Assembly (NCBI GenBank): GCA_013995675.1
Contig: VWRR01000007.1
Span: 124,001 to 188,000 of the forward strand
Direction: 5' to 3'
DNA: 64,000 nucleotides
Source of the DNA: Cyanidiococcus yangmingshanensis
Taxonomy: Eukaryota; Rhodophyta; Bangiophyceae; Cyanidiales; Cyanidiaceae
The notes under the pieces are model-generated. The model was not told where the DNA came from and searched no databases. It worked only from the letters and a program-made list of their open reading frames with translations. Shown here in pieces: positions 10,836 to 19,834 of the stretch. The translations under genes were made by a program, and so were the position numbers. Numbering within the stretch: the stretch's first letter is position 1; each line of letters starts with the position of its first letter.

Positions 10836-11580
10836 GCGAACGCTTAAATAGCTCGAATACAGAAACAGAAATTTCGCTGAACACGAACGGTATCTCGACG
10901 CTCAGAAACCTTTCCGCATCAAGTGATCGCTCAGAGCATGTCAGCGAAGCTATCTCTTATCGATCCGACGGAAGAGACTTTTTGAAAGAAAGCTACATAT
11001 TCATAACCAGAAGGGCCTCGCCCTTCAGATTGTCCCGTCAGGTCGCGCATATAAGTCATCGAATATTCTTATCGCTGACCCATCTATGGAATCAGAATTC
11101 AAATATCTTGACTCGGTTGAGCATCGCCGTGACACTATAAAACCACTGGCCATGCTGGGAGATCTCAAAATGTCGTTTGCACCAATCATATAAATTCATT
11201 CGACGGATCACCTGAGCAGATTCAAGATGCCACAGCATCACTATGTTCCCAAATTGCTATCATTCAATAACCAGCGAATATGCACTCTGGTTTGAGGAGT
11301 CGAGCTCCGGAATACGTAAAAGCGGTGGAGCACTCTGGAATTCATCGCGAAATTGGCGGTCTCAGCAGCTAGAAAACGCGCAATGCTGCACCGATTCGCA
11401 GTGCGCGGTGTCCGATAAACAGCGCACTGCGCATTGGTTAAGTCATGTGCAACGGAGGGGTGTAACGAAAGATACTTTTGAGTTACATTCTGCAGACTTT
11501 CGCAAAAAAAGCTATCAAAATATCGTTCCACGCTTCAAAAACTTGTCGGCTTAATTTTACTGAAGACGTTCCTGACGTAA
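10836..11580. other. Divergent intergenic region with an inverted repeat
   Basis: About 0.75 kb between two divergent genes, so it should contain both promoters. It carries the perfect inverted repeat listed at 11397-11431. No gene recognised. Confidence 0.5.
11397..11431. repeat. Perfect 10-bp inverted repeat, 15-nt loop
   Basis: The arms are CGCAGTGCGC (11397-11406) and GCGCACTGCG (11422-11431), exact reverse complements, separated by 15 bases. It lies 150 bases upstream of the ATG of the lipase gene at 11581. It could be a binding site for a dimeric regulator or a stem-loop in the 5' leader; sequence alone does not decide. Confidence 0.6.
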
Positions 11581-12735
11581 ATGGGAACAGCAGTCTTCGA
11601 TCATTTCGTTCACGCAACCTATCGCTTCAAAACCGATACGGCAAGTGGCCACAAACTTTTTGGGCAGCTTTGGGTTCCCCAAGCTTGTTTGATTGATGAA
11701 GATCATGTCATCAAAGAGATGGAGCAGACAAGTTCTGAGGTACCCTCAGCGCAACGTGAAGCAAGCGAGCGCTTCCCGAAGGCATCAGACTATGGGGATT
11801 TTGGGCGAATTCTGTCCTCAGAGGAGCTGAGCATCCTTCGATATGACGCAAGAAAGATCCGAGCGATAGCACTATTCCTCCATGGATTGCACTCAAACTC
11901 GAGCTTCAGCACTATGGATCCTATAGCCCCCGGGGAGTTTCATCGAAAGTATATGGGTAGCGTGCCACAACGTCTCAACGAACAAGGTATTCTTGTATTC
12001 GCTCATGATCACATGGGACATGGGCGCACGCTGACTGCATCAGGCAAGTCAGACCATCGTGTCATAGATCGTTTCCGCACTTTAGAACTTGATGCTGTTA
12101 GACACATTGAAATTGTCCGGTCTCTGGCTTTCAGAGAGGGCGCTTCGACCGAGGGCTCTTTGTGCGATTCAATACCTCTTTTTATCATCGGCGAATCTAT
12201 GGGTGGACTCCTGGCCGTCTCGCTTGCCCTGCATTATTCGGATAGACTGTTTCCGGCTAGCGATCGTGTCGGCGGCTTGATTCTAATCGCACCCGCAGTT
12301 CTGCCCCCTCGTGACATGTTTGGTTTGAAAGGGCGTATTCTGTACCAAGTATCAGGAATTGTGTCCGCCTTTTTCCCACGTTTCGATGCAGTTCAGATTC
12401 CCCGGTGCGGTCTCTTTCCTCAGGTTCAGAAAGAATTCGATATCGACGAGTGGACATGTCACGGCAAATTGAAAGCTCGACTAGGAAGAGAGATCATTCA
12501 AGCTCAGAAAGAGACAGAAAAACGGATTGGTGAGCTCAAATGCCCCTTTCTGGTCCTTTATGGAACTGAAGACACTTTGACAAACCCACAAACAGGAGTG
12601 GAACTGTTTCAGCGTGCCTCGAGTTCAGATAAACAGACAATTGTGCTCGAGGGCATGTGGCATGTTTTACTATTCGAGCCTGGCGCCGAAGCGGCTCGTT
12701 CTGAGATACTTTCTTGGATACTTGCTCGATGCTGA
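11581..12735 (+). CDS. Monoacylglycerol-lipase-like alpha/beta hydrolase
   Basis: A 384-residue serine hydrolase of the S33/monoacylglycerol lipase group, expected to split monoacylglycerols or lysophospholipids. The nucleophile elbow GESMGG has Ser206. The other triad members are probably the Asp in YGTEDTLTNP and the His in GMWHVLLFEP near the C-terminus. FLHGLHSNS holds the oxyanion-hole HG motif and DHMGHGRT follows as in MGLL proteins. The N-terminal 85 residues carry a polar insert (TSSEVPSAQREASERF) between the first two strands. Starts at the first ATG. No signal peptide seen. Substrate is inferred from family only. Confidence 0.88.
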   Translation: MGTAVFDHFVHATYRFKTDTASGHKLFGQLWVPQACLIDEDHVIKEMEQTSSEVPSAQREASERFPKASDYGDFGRILSSEELSILRYDARKIRAIALFLHGLHSNSSFSTMDPIAPGEFHRKYMGSVPQRLNEQGILVFAHDHMGHGRTLTASGKSDHRVIDRFRTLELDAVRHIEIVRSLAFREGASTEGSLCDSIPLFIIGESMGGLLAVSLALHYSDRLFPASDRVGGLILIAPAVLPPRDMFGLKGRILYQVSGIVSAFFPRFDAVQIPRCGLFPQVQKEFDIDEWTCHGKLKARLGREIIQAQKETEKRIGELKCPFLVLYGTEDTLTNPQTGVELFQRASSSDKQTIVLEGMWHVLLFEPGAEAARSEILSWILARC

Positions 12736-13036
12736 TTTCAGAGGAGCTTGCCACGAATTAGCTATACAACATTTATAGTTCGTCTTGTATTTCATGGACC
12801 TGAACGTAGACCAAAAGCGAAAGTGAAAGAAGAGTCCTTCTGACTTGGTTACCGCAGTGGAGGCCGAGGCCATAAACATCTTTTCATGTGAGCCCAGTTA
12901 CTCTGTGGCTCCATTGCTAGAAGTAGGTGCTACGTGCCCAGGGAGCGACAGCAAATTCATCCAGTCAGGACGCCACTTCAGCGCAGAGAAATCAGCTGTT
13001 CGCCTTTTGCATCCATTGTGCACCAGGAGTGTCCTT
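12736..13036. other. Short convergent spacer
   Basis: About 300 bases between the ends of convergent genes. It must carry both 3' ends. I see no gene and no strong hairpin. Confidence 0.4.
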
Positions 13037-14146
13037 TCAGACATCGACCCGGAGAATTACTTTTCCAATATTCCCTGATGATTCCACATATGCATGTGCT
13101 CGTTCCGCCTCAGAGAGCGAAAATATGCCCATAGAATCCACAACGGGCATCAAAGAGCTAGTCGCGAAACGTGGACTTGCAAAAGCTGTCCATTCTTCGA
13201 TCAGAGCTTTTCGATAAGCTAAAGGTCGTGAACGAAGCGTTGTGCCGACCAGACGTATATTCTGTCGAAGAATCAGCGACAAGTCCAAATTCGCGTTTGC
13301 GCCGCTGAGAGTTCCAAACAGGACCCAACGCCCGTGCTTTCGCAGGATACGAGGGTGGATCGGTGCATAGGTTGATCCCACGCAGTCGAGGATAATATCG
13401 ACTGATTCGGAGCCACCGCAAAAGTCGACCAGATCCTCCAGAGGACGACCGCGATACATCCACCCACGGAGCGCTCCGAGCTCCATACATGCCCGAACTT
13501 TCAGTTCGGTGCCTGCAGTTACAAGTACCTTGAGTCCAAGCTCACGTGCAGTCTGGATTGCAGCAAGACCAACGCCGCTGGCGCCCGCGTGAATGAGGAC
13601 AGTTTCACCGGCTGCTGCGTTTCCGAGGTTCACATCGAACTTTAGCAGCTGGTATGCTGTGAGAAACGCCTCGGCTATTCCTGCACATGCCACAACAGCG
13701 TCAGCTCCTTTGCGTTCAAACTTACCTTGATCGAGGTTGAAAGAGAGATAATATTCCGGGAGAGGAACCATTTTGATGATGGTGGCACTTTCAGCAACGA
13801 CGTAATTCGCGTAGCCGCCTCCTTGGAGGAGCGCGATAACGTGATCCCCCGGACGGAACGACTCATCGTTTGACGCTTCAACTTGCCCGTATGCTTCGAG
13901 CCCGAGGATTTCTGAAGCTCCAGGTGGTGGTGGGTAGCGGCCACGCTTTTGCAAGAGATCTGCACGGTTCACTGCAGTTCCGAGAACTCGTAAAAGAACC
14001 TGATTTTTGTGTTGAAGCTCGGGTGCAGGCACCGTGTCCAGTTGCATGACTGGTACACCGCCTTCTGCTTTGACGCCGCGAAGAGTTGGTATGGAAGCTT
14101 TCATTTTAAGAAAACTTCGCGCGGAGCTTGCCATAGGTCTCTGCAT
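13037..14146 (-). CDS. Zinc-independent quinone oxidoreductase (TP53I3/PIG3-like)
   Basis: An NADPH-dependent medium-chain reductase of the quinone oxidoreductase subgroup. Recognisable parts are VNRADLLQKRGRYPPPPG, the shared turn GLEAYGQV, AEAFLTAYQLL, and the dinucleotide-binding loop IHAGASGVGLAAIQ, followed by DIILDCVGSTY and the conserved NIGKVIL near the C-terminus. Structural zinc cysteines are absent, as expected for this group. About 15-20 residues are inserted between LSF and AEAFLTAY compared with the usual family length. The start is the ATG at 14146; the frame opens upstream from a TTG. The basic, Ser-rich first 20 residues (MQRPMASSARSFLKMKAS) could be a mitochondrial or plastid presequence. 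In vivo substrate unknown. Confidence 0.92.
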   Translation of the reverse strand: MQRPMASSARSFLKMKASIPTLRGVKAEGGVPVMQLDTVPAPELQHKNQVLLRVLGTAVNRADLLQKRGRYPPPPGASEILGLEAYGQVEASNDESFRPGDHVIALLQGGGYANYVVAESATIIKMVPLPEYYLSFNLDQGKFERKGADAVVACAGIAEAFLTAYQLLKFDVNLGNAAAGETVLIHAGASGVGLAAIQTARELGLKVLVTAGTELKVRACMELGALRGWMYRGRPLEDLVDFCGGSESVDIILDCVGSTYAPIHPRILRKHGRWVLFGTLSGANANLDLSLILRQNIRLVGTTLRSRPLAYRKALIEEWTAFASPRFATSSLMPVVDSMGIFSLSEAERAHAYVESSGNIGKVILRVDV

Positions 14147-14822
14147 AAGCACAAGATTTACCCCTTTTGCAAAAGAGGTTGCGTCCAGTCGAAAGTGCAA
14201 AGGTATGCTAATACCTTTCAGTGCGAATGCAAGGGTACATTCTTATGCCCCGAACGGCCCGCGCGCCGCTGGCTTGATCTCGGCCTGCCAGGTCGTAGCG
14301 TTTGGTAGGCAATGACGAATCAGCGCAGACTGATGGATCCGAGCGATTAGCTGCGTATAAATCTCCCTAGTGGGATTACGTTCCGTTTCGGTCTTGCTTG
14401 CCCGTAGGCTGCCAGATCCCGACGATAAACATTCTGAAAGTGCTTTAATTTTGCCATAACGCTTGGAGTCGTAATAGTGGCTGATCTGTAGAGAAGTTGC
14501 AGGGGCCGTTTGCTCGCAGAGCACTGCTGTCCACGGAGTTTCATCGATGTCTCAGACAAGTGCACGAGCTGTCACCGCGAGCGCGTCTGCTCGTGATGGC
14601 CTCTCGATGATCGCAAGCGCTGTGTTTTTTAAAGATATCGTCAGACGTTTACGCAAAACTGTTTTATATGCGTTCTACACGCAGTAAGTTCACTGGAGTC
14701 CCTGGTTCAGCTGCGATCTAGCTGGACTGATGCACTTTACGGAAGACGCAGTTCGCTTAGATAAGCGCCGCATTGTAGCGATACAGACGTTAACGATTTA
14801 AGGTCTATGCGAGCGCCGAGTA
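14147..14822. other. Spacer between TSPO and the oxidoreductase gene
   Basis: About 0.7 kb on the minus-strand side between two tandem genes, presumably holding the promoter of the oxidoreductase gene. Short overlapping frames only; nothing recognised. Confidence 0.4.
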
Positions 14823-15467
14823 CTAACCATCCACATCCATTTCTGGGTTCAAGGCCCAGCTTTGGTAGTTCAGCAAAGCCGCGATAGTTGCCCAGACCTG
14901 TGTTGGAGCTAGCATGATCGCTGCCTTCGGATTTATTGTCCAAAAAACACCGATCGTCCCAGCTAAGGTCGTGCAAAATCCCGTCATCGCATACAAAGAT
15001 TTTCGGATCTTATGTTTGCCGAAAAATAGGCGGTTCCATAATGTTCCGAGTCCAACGTGAACCAAATACAAGCCAGTTGCGGCTGCTTTCTTGTATAAGG
15101 AGACATCCTCAGTTGTCCATAGTAAATAAAGTGCACCAGTTTGCAGGACCTTGAGGGGAATCCACACAGCTGGAAATACCCAGTTGGGCGGATGGTACCA
15201 AGGCTTGCGGAGCGACCGATACCAGGAATCAGTTGCAGGGGAGGTCGCCTCGTTTATACTCCCGTTGCCTTGTTTCACACCCTCACCGCCCTTCTGGCGT
15301 TTTTCTCTGTAGGTTACAAAGCTATCGAGTGCTGTGCTACCCGCAACTACGGCTGCGGCAGCAGCTGCATAGAGGAAGCTTTCCTTTGTAGAAAGGATAC
15401 CTGCTAGTCCAGCAGATCCTTCTTCCCGAGCAAACCAATCGGACCACTTGTCCCGCAAAGCGTCCAT
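14823..15467 (-). CDS. TSPO: TSPO/MBR family (tryptophan-rich sensory protein)
   Basis: A 214-residue member of the translocator protein family, five-helix membrane proteins that bind tetrapyrroles and sterols. The signature WYRSLRKPWYHPPNWVFPAVW (about residues 83-103) is intact, and the aromatic helices follow, including LGTLWNRLFFG and IAALLNYQSWALNPE. The first 80 residues are an extension with one extra hydrophobic, alanine-rich helix (FLYAAAAAAVVAGSTALDSF, about 32-51), not present in bacterial TspO (about 160 residues). The ATG at 15467 is the first in frame. The extension could be a targeting sequence or a sixth membrane segment. A role in porphyrin or stress handling is by family analogy. 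Confidence 0.93.
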   Translation of the reverse strand: MDALRDKWSDWFAREEGSAGLAGILSTKESFLYAAAAAAVVAGSTALDSFVTYREKRQKGGEGVKQGNGSINEATSPATDSWYRSLRKPWYHPPNWVFPAVWIPLKVLQTGALYLLWTTEDVSLYKKAAATGLYLVHVGLGTLWNRLFFGKHKIRKSLYAMTGFCTTLAGTIGVFWTINPKAAIMLAPTQVWATIAALLNYQSWALNPEMDVDG

Positions 15468-16774
15468 AGAAGCGTCCCAAGAGCAACAGCAGAGGAGAAT
15501 ATTGAAAAGATCTCAAAGATTTCGGCTCACGGAGACTGCCTCAAACACACTGATGCGACAGCGATAACAGTCAAATGGAAGGTATGTTGGAGGACGGCGC
15601 AGAGGTCGCATCGAGACGGTACTGTTCCAGGACCAGCAATGTCCGGGATTGATACAGTTCGTCCCTAGTGACGTGTCTTTCCCGAAAAGGGCCCGAAATC
15701 CACCAGAATTCCTGCTTGCGTCTTGAATGACGCTTGCGATACGAAAATCGAGATCATCTGGACCTTTTTTGGGCCCTGTGTCCATGCATTCTACATGCTG
15801 GGCAGCCGTAGCCTTGAAGGAGAAGAAAGTTTTCTTGAATGTATACATATGGTCTCGGCGCGTTCGCAGGGCTTCATAAGCGTCATTGCAAAATCGAAGA
15901 CCGTATATGCCATCATGTTAGAGGCGCGCACCCATATGCTGGATGAAGTATCCTGACTTGAGATGATTCAGGCGCCTTTGGAAGACTAATTCTGCCCAAT
16001 GTGGACCATAGAGGAGGTAGAATGGTGGAATTTCCGTCTCTGAGAAAAGCTTTGAAAGTAGAGCGAGCAGTGTAGCCATCAAAAGTCACTGATCTTGTCT
16101 CGGAAGATGCACGTCCCTGCAGACATGATGAGACGCTTTGGAGAAACGGGAGACAATCCTTATTCTCTGAGGATCAATGTCGTTTAGGTCTTCCCGTGCG
16201 GGGAACAAATACTTTTTGCACACCCGTCTCGACAGGGTGCGCGCATCCTAGAACCTCTCGCTTGTCTCCCGACGAAAACCCCGAAGACGGCACAAATATG
16301 GGCCAGTCATCGCGAGAATTTGGCTTTCACTGAACTACCTCTCTGTATGGTACCTCCTGTCTCCAAACAGAAATTGTATGAGCATGCTGCAAGTCTTCAA
16401 GAAACGTACGCTCGGCGGAATCCTACCGCACACCTAGAGTACCTCCCAGGATATTTCCGCGGCTCTGGTTGTAAGTCTATCTTGGACATGGAGTGTTGGT
16501 CTGAATAGAGATCATTTCGAGGACTGATCAAGACTCGTTTCTTGCGAGCATGTTGAAGAAAAGGCGCATTCCTCATCCGTCATAGCAGCGAAAGGATTGG
16601 ATCCAATCCTCGCGAGAAGCCGAGCGTGTCCCTTTCCTTTATCGAAGCCTCGTTACAGGTCCACAAATACTTGTATTTCAACGCATACGGATTGGTCAAG
16701 GGCAAACGGTTGCTTTTCTAAAATCTGCGTCCTTTTCATTGCGTGACTTCCCGAGACAGATATTTGGATTTGTG
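15468..16774. other. Long divergent intergenic region
   Basis: About 1.3 kb between divergent TSPO and KEA genes. Contains only short, mutually overlapping open frames. I recognise no RNA gene or repeat; both promoters must lie here. Confidence 0.45.
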
Positions 16775-19700
16775 ATGAGAAATTTTGCAACCTGCATTGT
16801 CGTCGTGTGTTCTCCACCACAATATTTCCTGCACGATTCAGATATTTTGCACTCAGAATCACCAATTATGAACCGGACTTATTTTAGAACCGACTTTGAC
16901 ATGAAATGGAGAGCTTCCATGAAAACCAGAGAGCGTCAAAACACGCGAACGCGGGCTAGCAGAACGCTCGAAAGACTCAAGGCAAGGCGCCGACGTCGTG
17001 GCACCGCTGTGCAGCGCATCCAGGTTCGGCGAAGGTCTTGCTCAGGTTTCCGGCCACTCCTCCTGTGTATGACTGCTTGTTTGTCTTTCGCATTTGCTCC
17101 GCAGAAAAACATTTCGGGTTTTCAACTGAAAAATTTCTGCAGTCATGGGACATCGATGCATACCACGTGGTTTGGTGACTTTGTGGCACCATCTATTCCA
17201 GGAAAACGTCACCGAGCGGTCGCTTCGAAAGCGCTAGGTGTTCGGTTGACGTTTGCAAGAGGCGACCCTGAAAGCAGTCGATCGGATGCCCCAGCCGCCT
17301 GGCGAGAGCGCAACAATGAGAGACGAGGGGAGCTCTGCTCGCGAAGAATAGATCTGTACAGATTGCCAGATTTCCTCCTGACCATTACGAGCGCACTTGT
17401 GGTCGTTTTGGGTCTGTGTGCCGCACGACTTTCTTTTTCTTGGCGAAATGTGCGAACTAACACTGATGGATCGGCACAACTTGCCTCTAGATGTTGGAAT
17501 CGCCGATACGCCCACTCAACCAAAGGCGTCGTTTGGCGAGTCAAAGCTCCCTGTCGAGTCGTGGCCTCAGCTGCAGTTGCTCCAACTGCGGCGGAGCCGA
17601 TGACCGAAAAAAGTTTACGCGGGAAGCTTATTAAAGTTGGGCGAGAGGCTGCGCATTTCGAAATGCATGAACCTGTTGCAGACGCTCTGGCGGTCTTAAT
17701 AGCGACGGTTATTGTTGTGCCAATAATGAAACACATGAAAACGTCACCAATACTTGGATTTTTGCTTGCCGGCGTGGTCATGGGGCCGAATGGATTGAAG
17801 ATCGTGAAAGAAATTGGAGCCAGTAAAGCGCTGGCGGAACTTGGTGTTGTTTTTTTTCTCTTTGAGATGGGACTTGAGCTGAGCGTTGCACGTCTCAAAT
17901 CTCTTTTCAAGGATGTTTTCGGCCTCGGGTTAGCGCAGTTCGTCGTGACAGGCGTTGCACTCGGATTCGCATGTGCGAGTGCTGGTCTCGATGTGAGAGC
18001 TGCATTCGTTGTGGGTGGGGCTCTCGCACTGTCTTCATCTGCATTTGTTCTCCAGTTACTCAATGAGCGTGGTGAGATCGGAACGCGTTTTGGCCGTGGA
18101 GCTTTCGGCATTCTACTCTTTCAAGATCTTGCAGTGGTTCCGCTCTTGGTGGTCGTGCCTCTGCTGGGTGTCAGTGGTGGCGGCATGTCGCTGGCTGCAG
18201 CGCTGAGCGTTGCGGCCGCTAAGGGTCTCATCGCCCTCGTGAGCATATACTTTGCGGGCCATTTTCTCTTCGACCCGGTCTTCAGCGCAACGGCGAGTGC
18301 CAAATCTCCCGAGGCTTTTGTCGCCACAATATTAGCAACTGTTCTTGGCATGAGCGCATTAACCGAAGGCTTTGGTCTCAGTGATACGCTAGGAGCTTTT
18401 CTCGCAGGAACTCTTCTCGCAGAGACGAGGTATCGGCATCAGATAGAGGCGGACATTTTGCCATTTCGAGGGCTCCTTCTTGGCCTCTTTTTCATGACCG
18501 TTGGCTTTGGAATAGATATGCGGCTATTGGTCGGCAACCTTCGAGTCGTTGTCCTGCTGATTCTCGGGGTTCTCGCTCTGAAGGCTGGGGTAATTACCGC
18601 ACTCGCCCGACTCTCTGGATTTAGCTTTGCCAATTCGCAACGAACTGGGTTGATTCTTGCGCAAGGCGGTGAGTTCGCTTTCGTTGTACTTGGCCTTGCT
18701 CAACGAAGTGGGGTTCTCGACCCAGCGCTCACGCAACTCTTGAACCTTGTCATCGCACTCAGTATGGCCTGCACGCCGTTGCTTTTTGACCTAGGGCTTC
18801 GAATTGCATCTGCAATTGAGCAACGTCGTGGTCTCATCGGAACTCGCTCTGAAGATGTGAGTGCAGCAAGTGATTTTGTCCTTATTGCAGGCTTCGGACG
18901 AGTTGGACAGGCAGTGTGCGACATGCTTAGTGCACGCTTCATCCCATGGGTGGCTTTCGATACCAGCCCAACCCGCGTCATCGAAGCGCGGAAAAAGGGT
19001 TTACCCGTATTTTTTGGTGATGCTTGCCGCCCGGACGTTTTGCGTACTGCCGGTGCAGGCAAAGCTCGCGCTATTGTTGTAACTGTCCGTGACCCGAACG
19101 CTGCCTACAGGGCGGTTACAGCTATTCGCCAAGAATTTCCAGAGAAGCCCGTCTTTGCTCGCGCACGGGATGAGCGTCACCGGAAGATGCTCTCTTTGGC
19201 TGGTGCAACCGCAATTGTCCCGGAAATTCTGGAGTCGAGTCTTCTGCTTGGCGGTGCAGTTCTCCATGCGTTCAATGTCCCACCTGAGGAGATTGCTCGT
19301 CTGATCGAAGACGCACGCAAACGCGCTGTAAGTGAATTTGGGCTGGAAATGTTTGGTGAATCAACCTCAACAAAGATGGGTATGTGGCGCTACCCCGCTG
19401 GGGGAGCTCCAAGGCAGAAAGCAAACGGAAATGTTGCGACTGCTGCCGCAACATCGGCCGCATCCAGTCCCGAAGCACAGACTTCAGCAAAAGATGGTGC
19501 GTCAGTCGCTACTGAAACTGAGTCTGAGGCGAATGGTCAAGAAAAAATGCGCCTTGATGAGATTACACCGAACATAGATGAATCGAAGGGTCCCGTTGGA
19601 TCGGATCATCGCGACCTGACATCGACGACAGATGCCAATGACGAGGAGCTTGAAATCGATGAAGGTGATTTTATCCCTGAAAGTGTGATTCGAATGCCAG

Positions 19701-19834
19701 GGCCAATAGCTTCGTCGTCTTCAGCACCGATACGCCATGAAGACGAATATCCCGAGTATCCTCCATATCGATTGGACGGGGACGCTGCTGCTGATTCAGA
19801 TGCCGCTGAAACTCGCCGAGATGGTAGCTGTTGA
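16775..19834 (+). CDS. KEA-type K+/H+ antiporter, probably plastid
   Basis: A CPA2-family cation/proton antiporter with a soluble regulatory domain. From the ATG at 16775 the product has 1019 residues: a basic N-terminal extension of about 300 residues with two hydrophobic stretches, fitting a bipartite or transit sequence; the membrane antiporter domain (about 300-690) starting DALAVLIATVIVVP and containing GVVMGPNGL, FFLFEMGLEL and LFQDLAVVPLL; an RCK/TrkA-N nucleotide-binding domain starting at about 700 with GFGRVGQAV; and an acidic, low-complexity tail of about 170 residues. The layout is that of plant KEA1-3, which balance K+ and H+ across plastid envelope or thylakoid membranes. A second ATG at 16868 is an equally possible start; upstream of 16775 only TTG is available. 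Confidence 0.92.
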   Translation: MRNFATCIVVVCSPPQYFLHDSDILHSESPIMNRTYFRTDFDMKWRASMKTRERQNTRTRASRTLERLKARRRRRGTAVQRIQVRRRSCSGFRPLLLCMTACLSFAFAPQKNISGFQLKNFCSHGTSMHTTWFGDFVAPSIPGKRHRAVASKALGVRLTFARGDPESSRSDAPAAWRERNNERRGELCSRRIDLYRLPDFLLTITSALVVVLGLCAARLSFSWRNVRTNTDGSAQLASRCWNRRYAHSTKGVVWRVKAPCRVVASAAVAPTAAEPMTEKSLRGKLIKVGREAAHFEMHEPVADALAVLIATVIVVPIMKHMKTSPILGFLLAGVVMGPNGLKIVKEIGASKALAELGVVFFLFEMGLELSVARLKSLFKDVFGLGLAQFVVTGVALGFACASAGLDVRAAFVVGGALALSSSAFVLQLLNERGEIGTRFGRGAFGILLFQDLAVVPLLVVVPLLGVSGGGMSLAAALSVAAAKGLIALVSIYFAGHFLFDPVFSATASAKSPEAFVATILATVLGMSALTEGFGLSDTLGAFLAGTLLAETRYRHQIEADILPFRGLLLGLFFMTVGFGIDMRLLVGNLRVVVLLILGVLALKAGVITALARLSGFSFANSQRTGLILAQGGEFAFVVLGLAQRSGVLDPALTQLLNLVIALSMACTPLLFDLGLRIASAIEQRRGLIGTRSEDVSAASDFVLIAGFGRVGQAVCDMLSARFIPWVAFDTSPTRVIEARKKGLPVFFGDACRPDVLRTAGAGKARAIVVTVRDPNAAYRAVTAIRQEFPEKPVFARARDERHRKMLSLAGATAIVPEILESSLLLGGAVLHAFNVPPEEIARLIEDARKRAVSEFGLEMFGESTSTKMGMWRYPAGGAPRQKANGNVATAAATSAASSPEAQTSAKDGASVATETESEANGQEKMRLDEITPNIDESKGPVGSDHRDLTSTTDANDEELEIDEGDFIPESVIRMPGPIASSSSAPIRHEDEYPEYPPYRLDGDAAADSDAAETRRDGSC

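Noticed and set aside
17209-18111. A 300-codon minus-strand frame across the KEA gene
   Set aside because: It is antisense to the conserved antiporter domain; the Pro/Ser/Thr-rich translation is what the complement of a membrane domain gives. No family resemblance.
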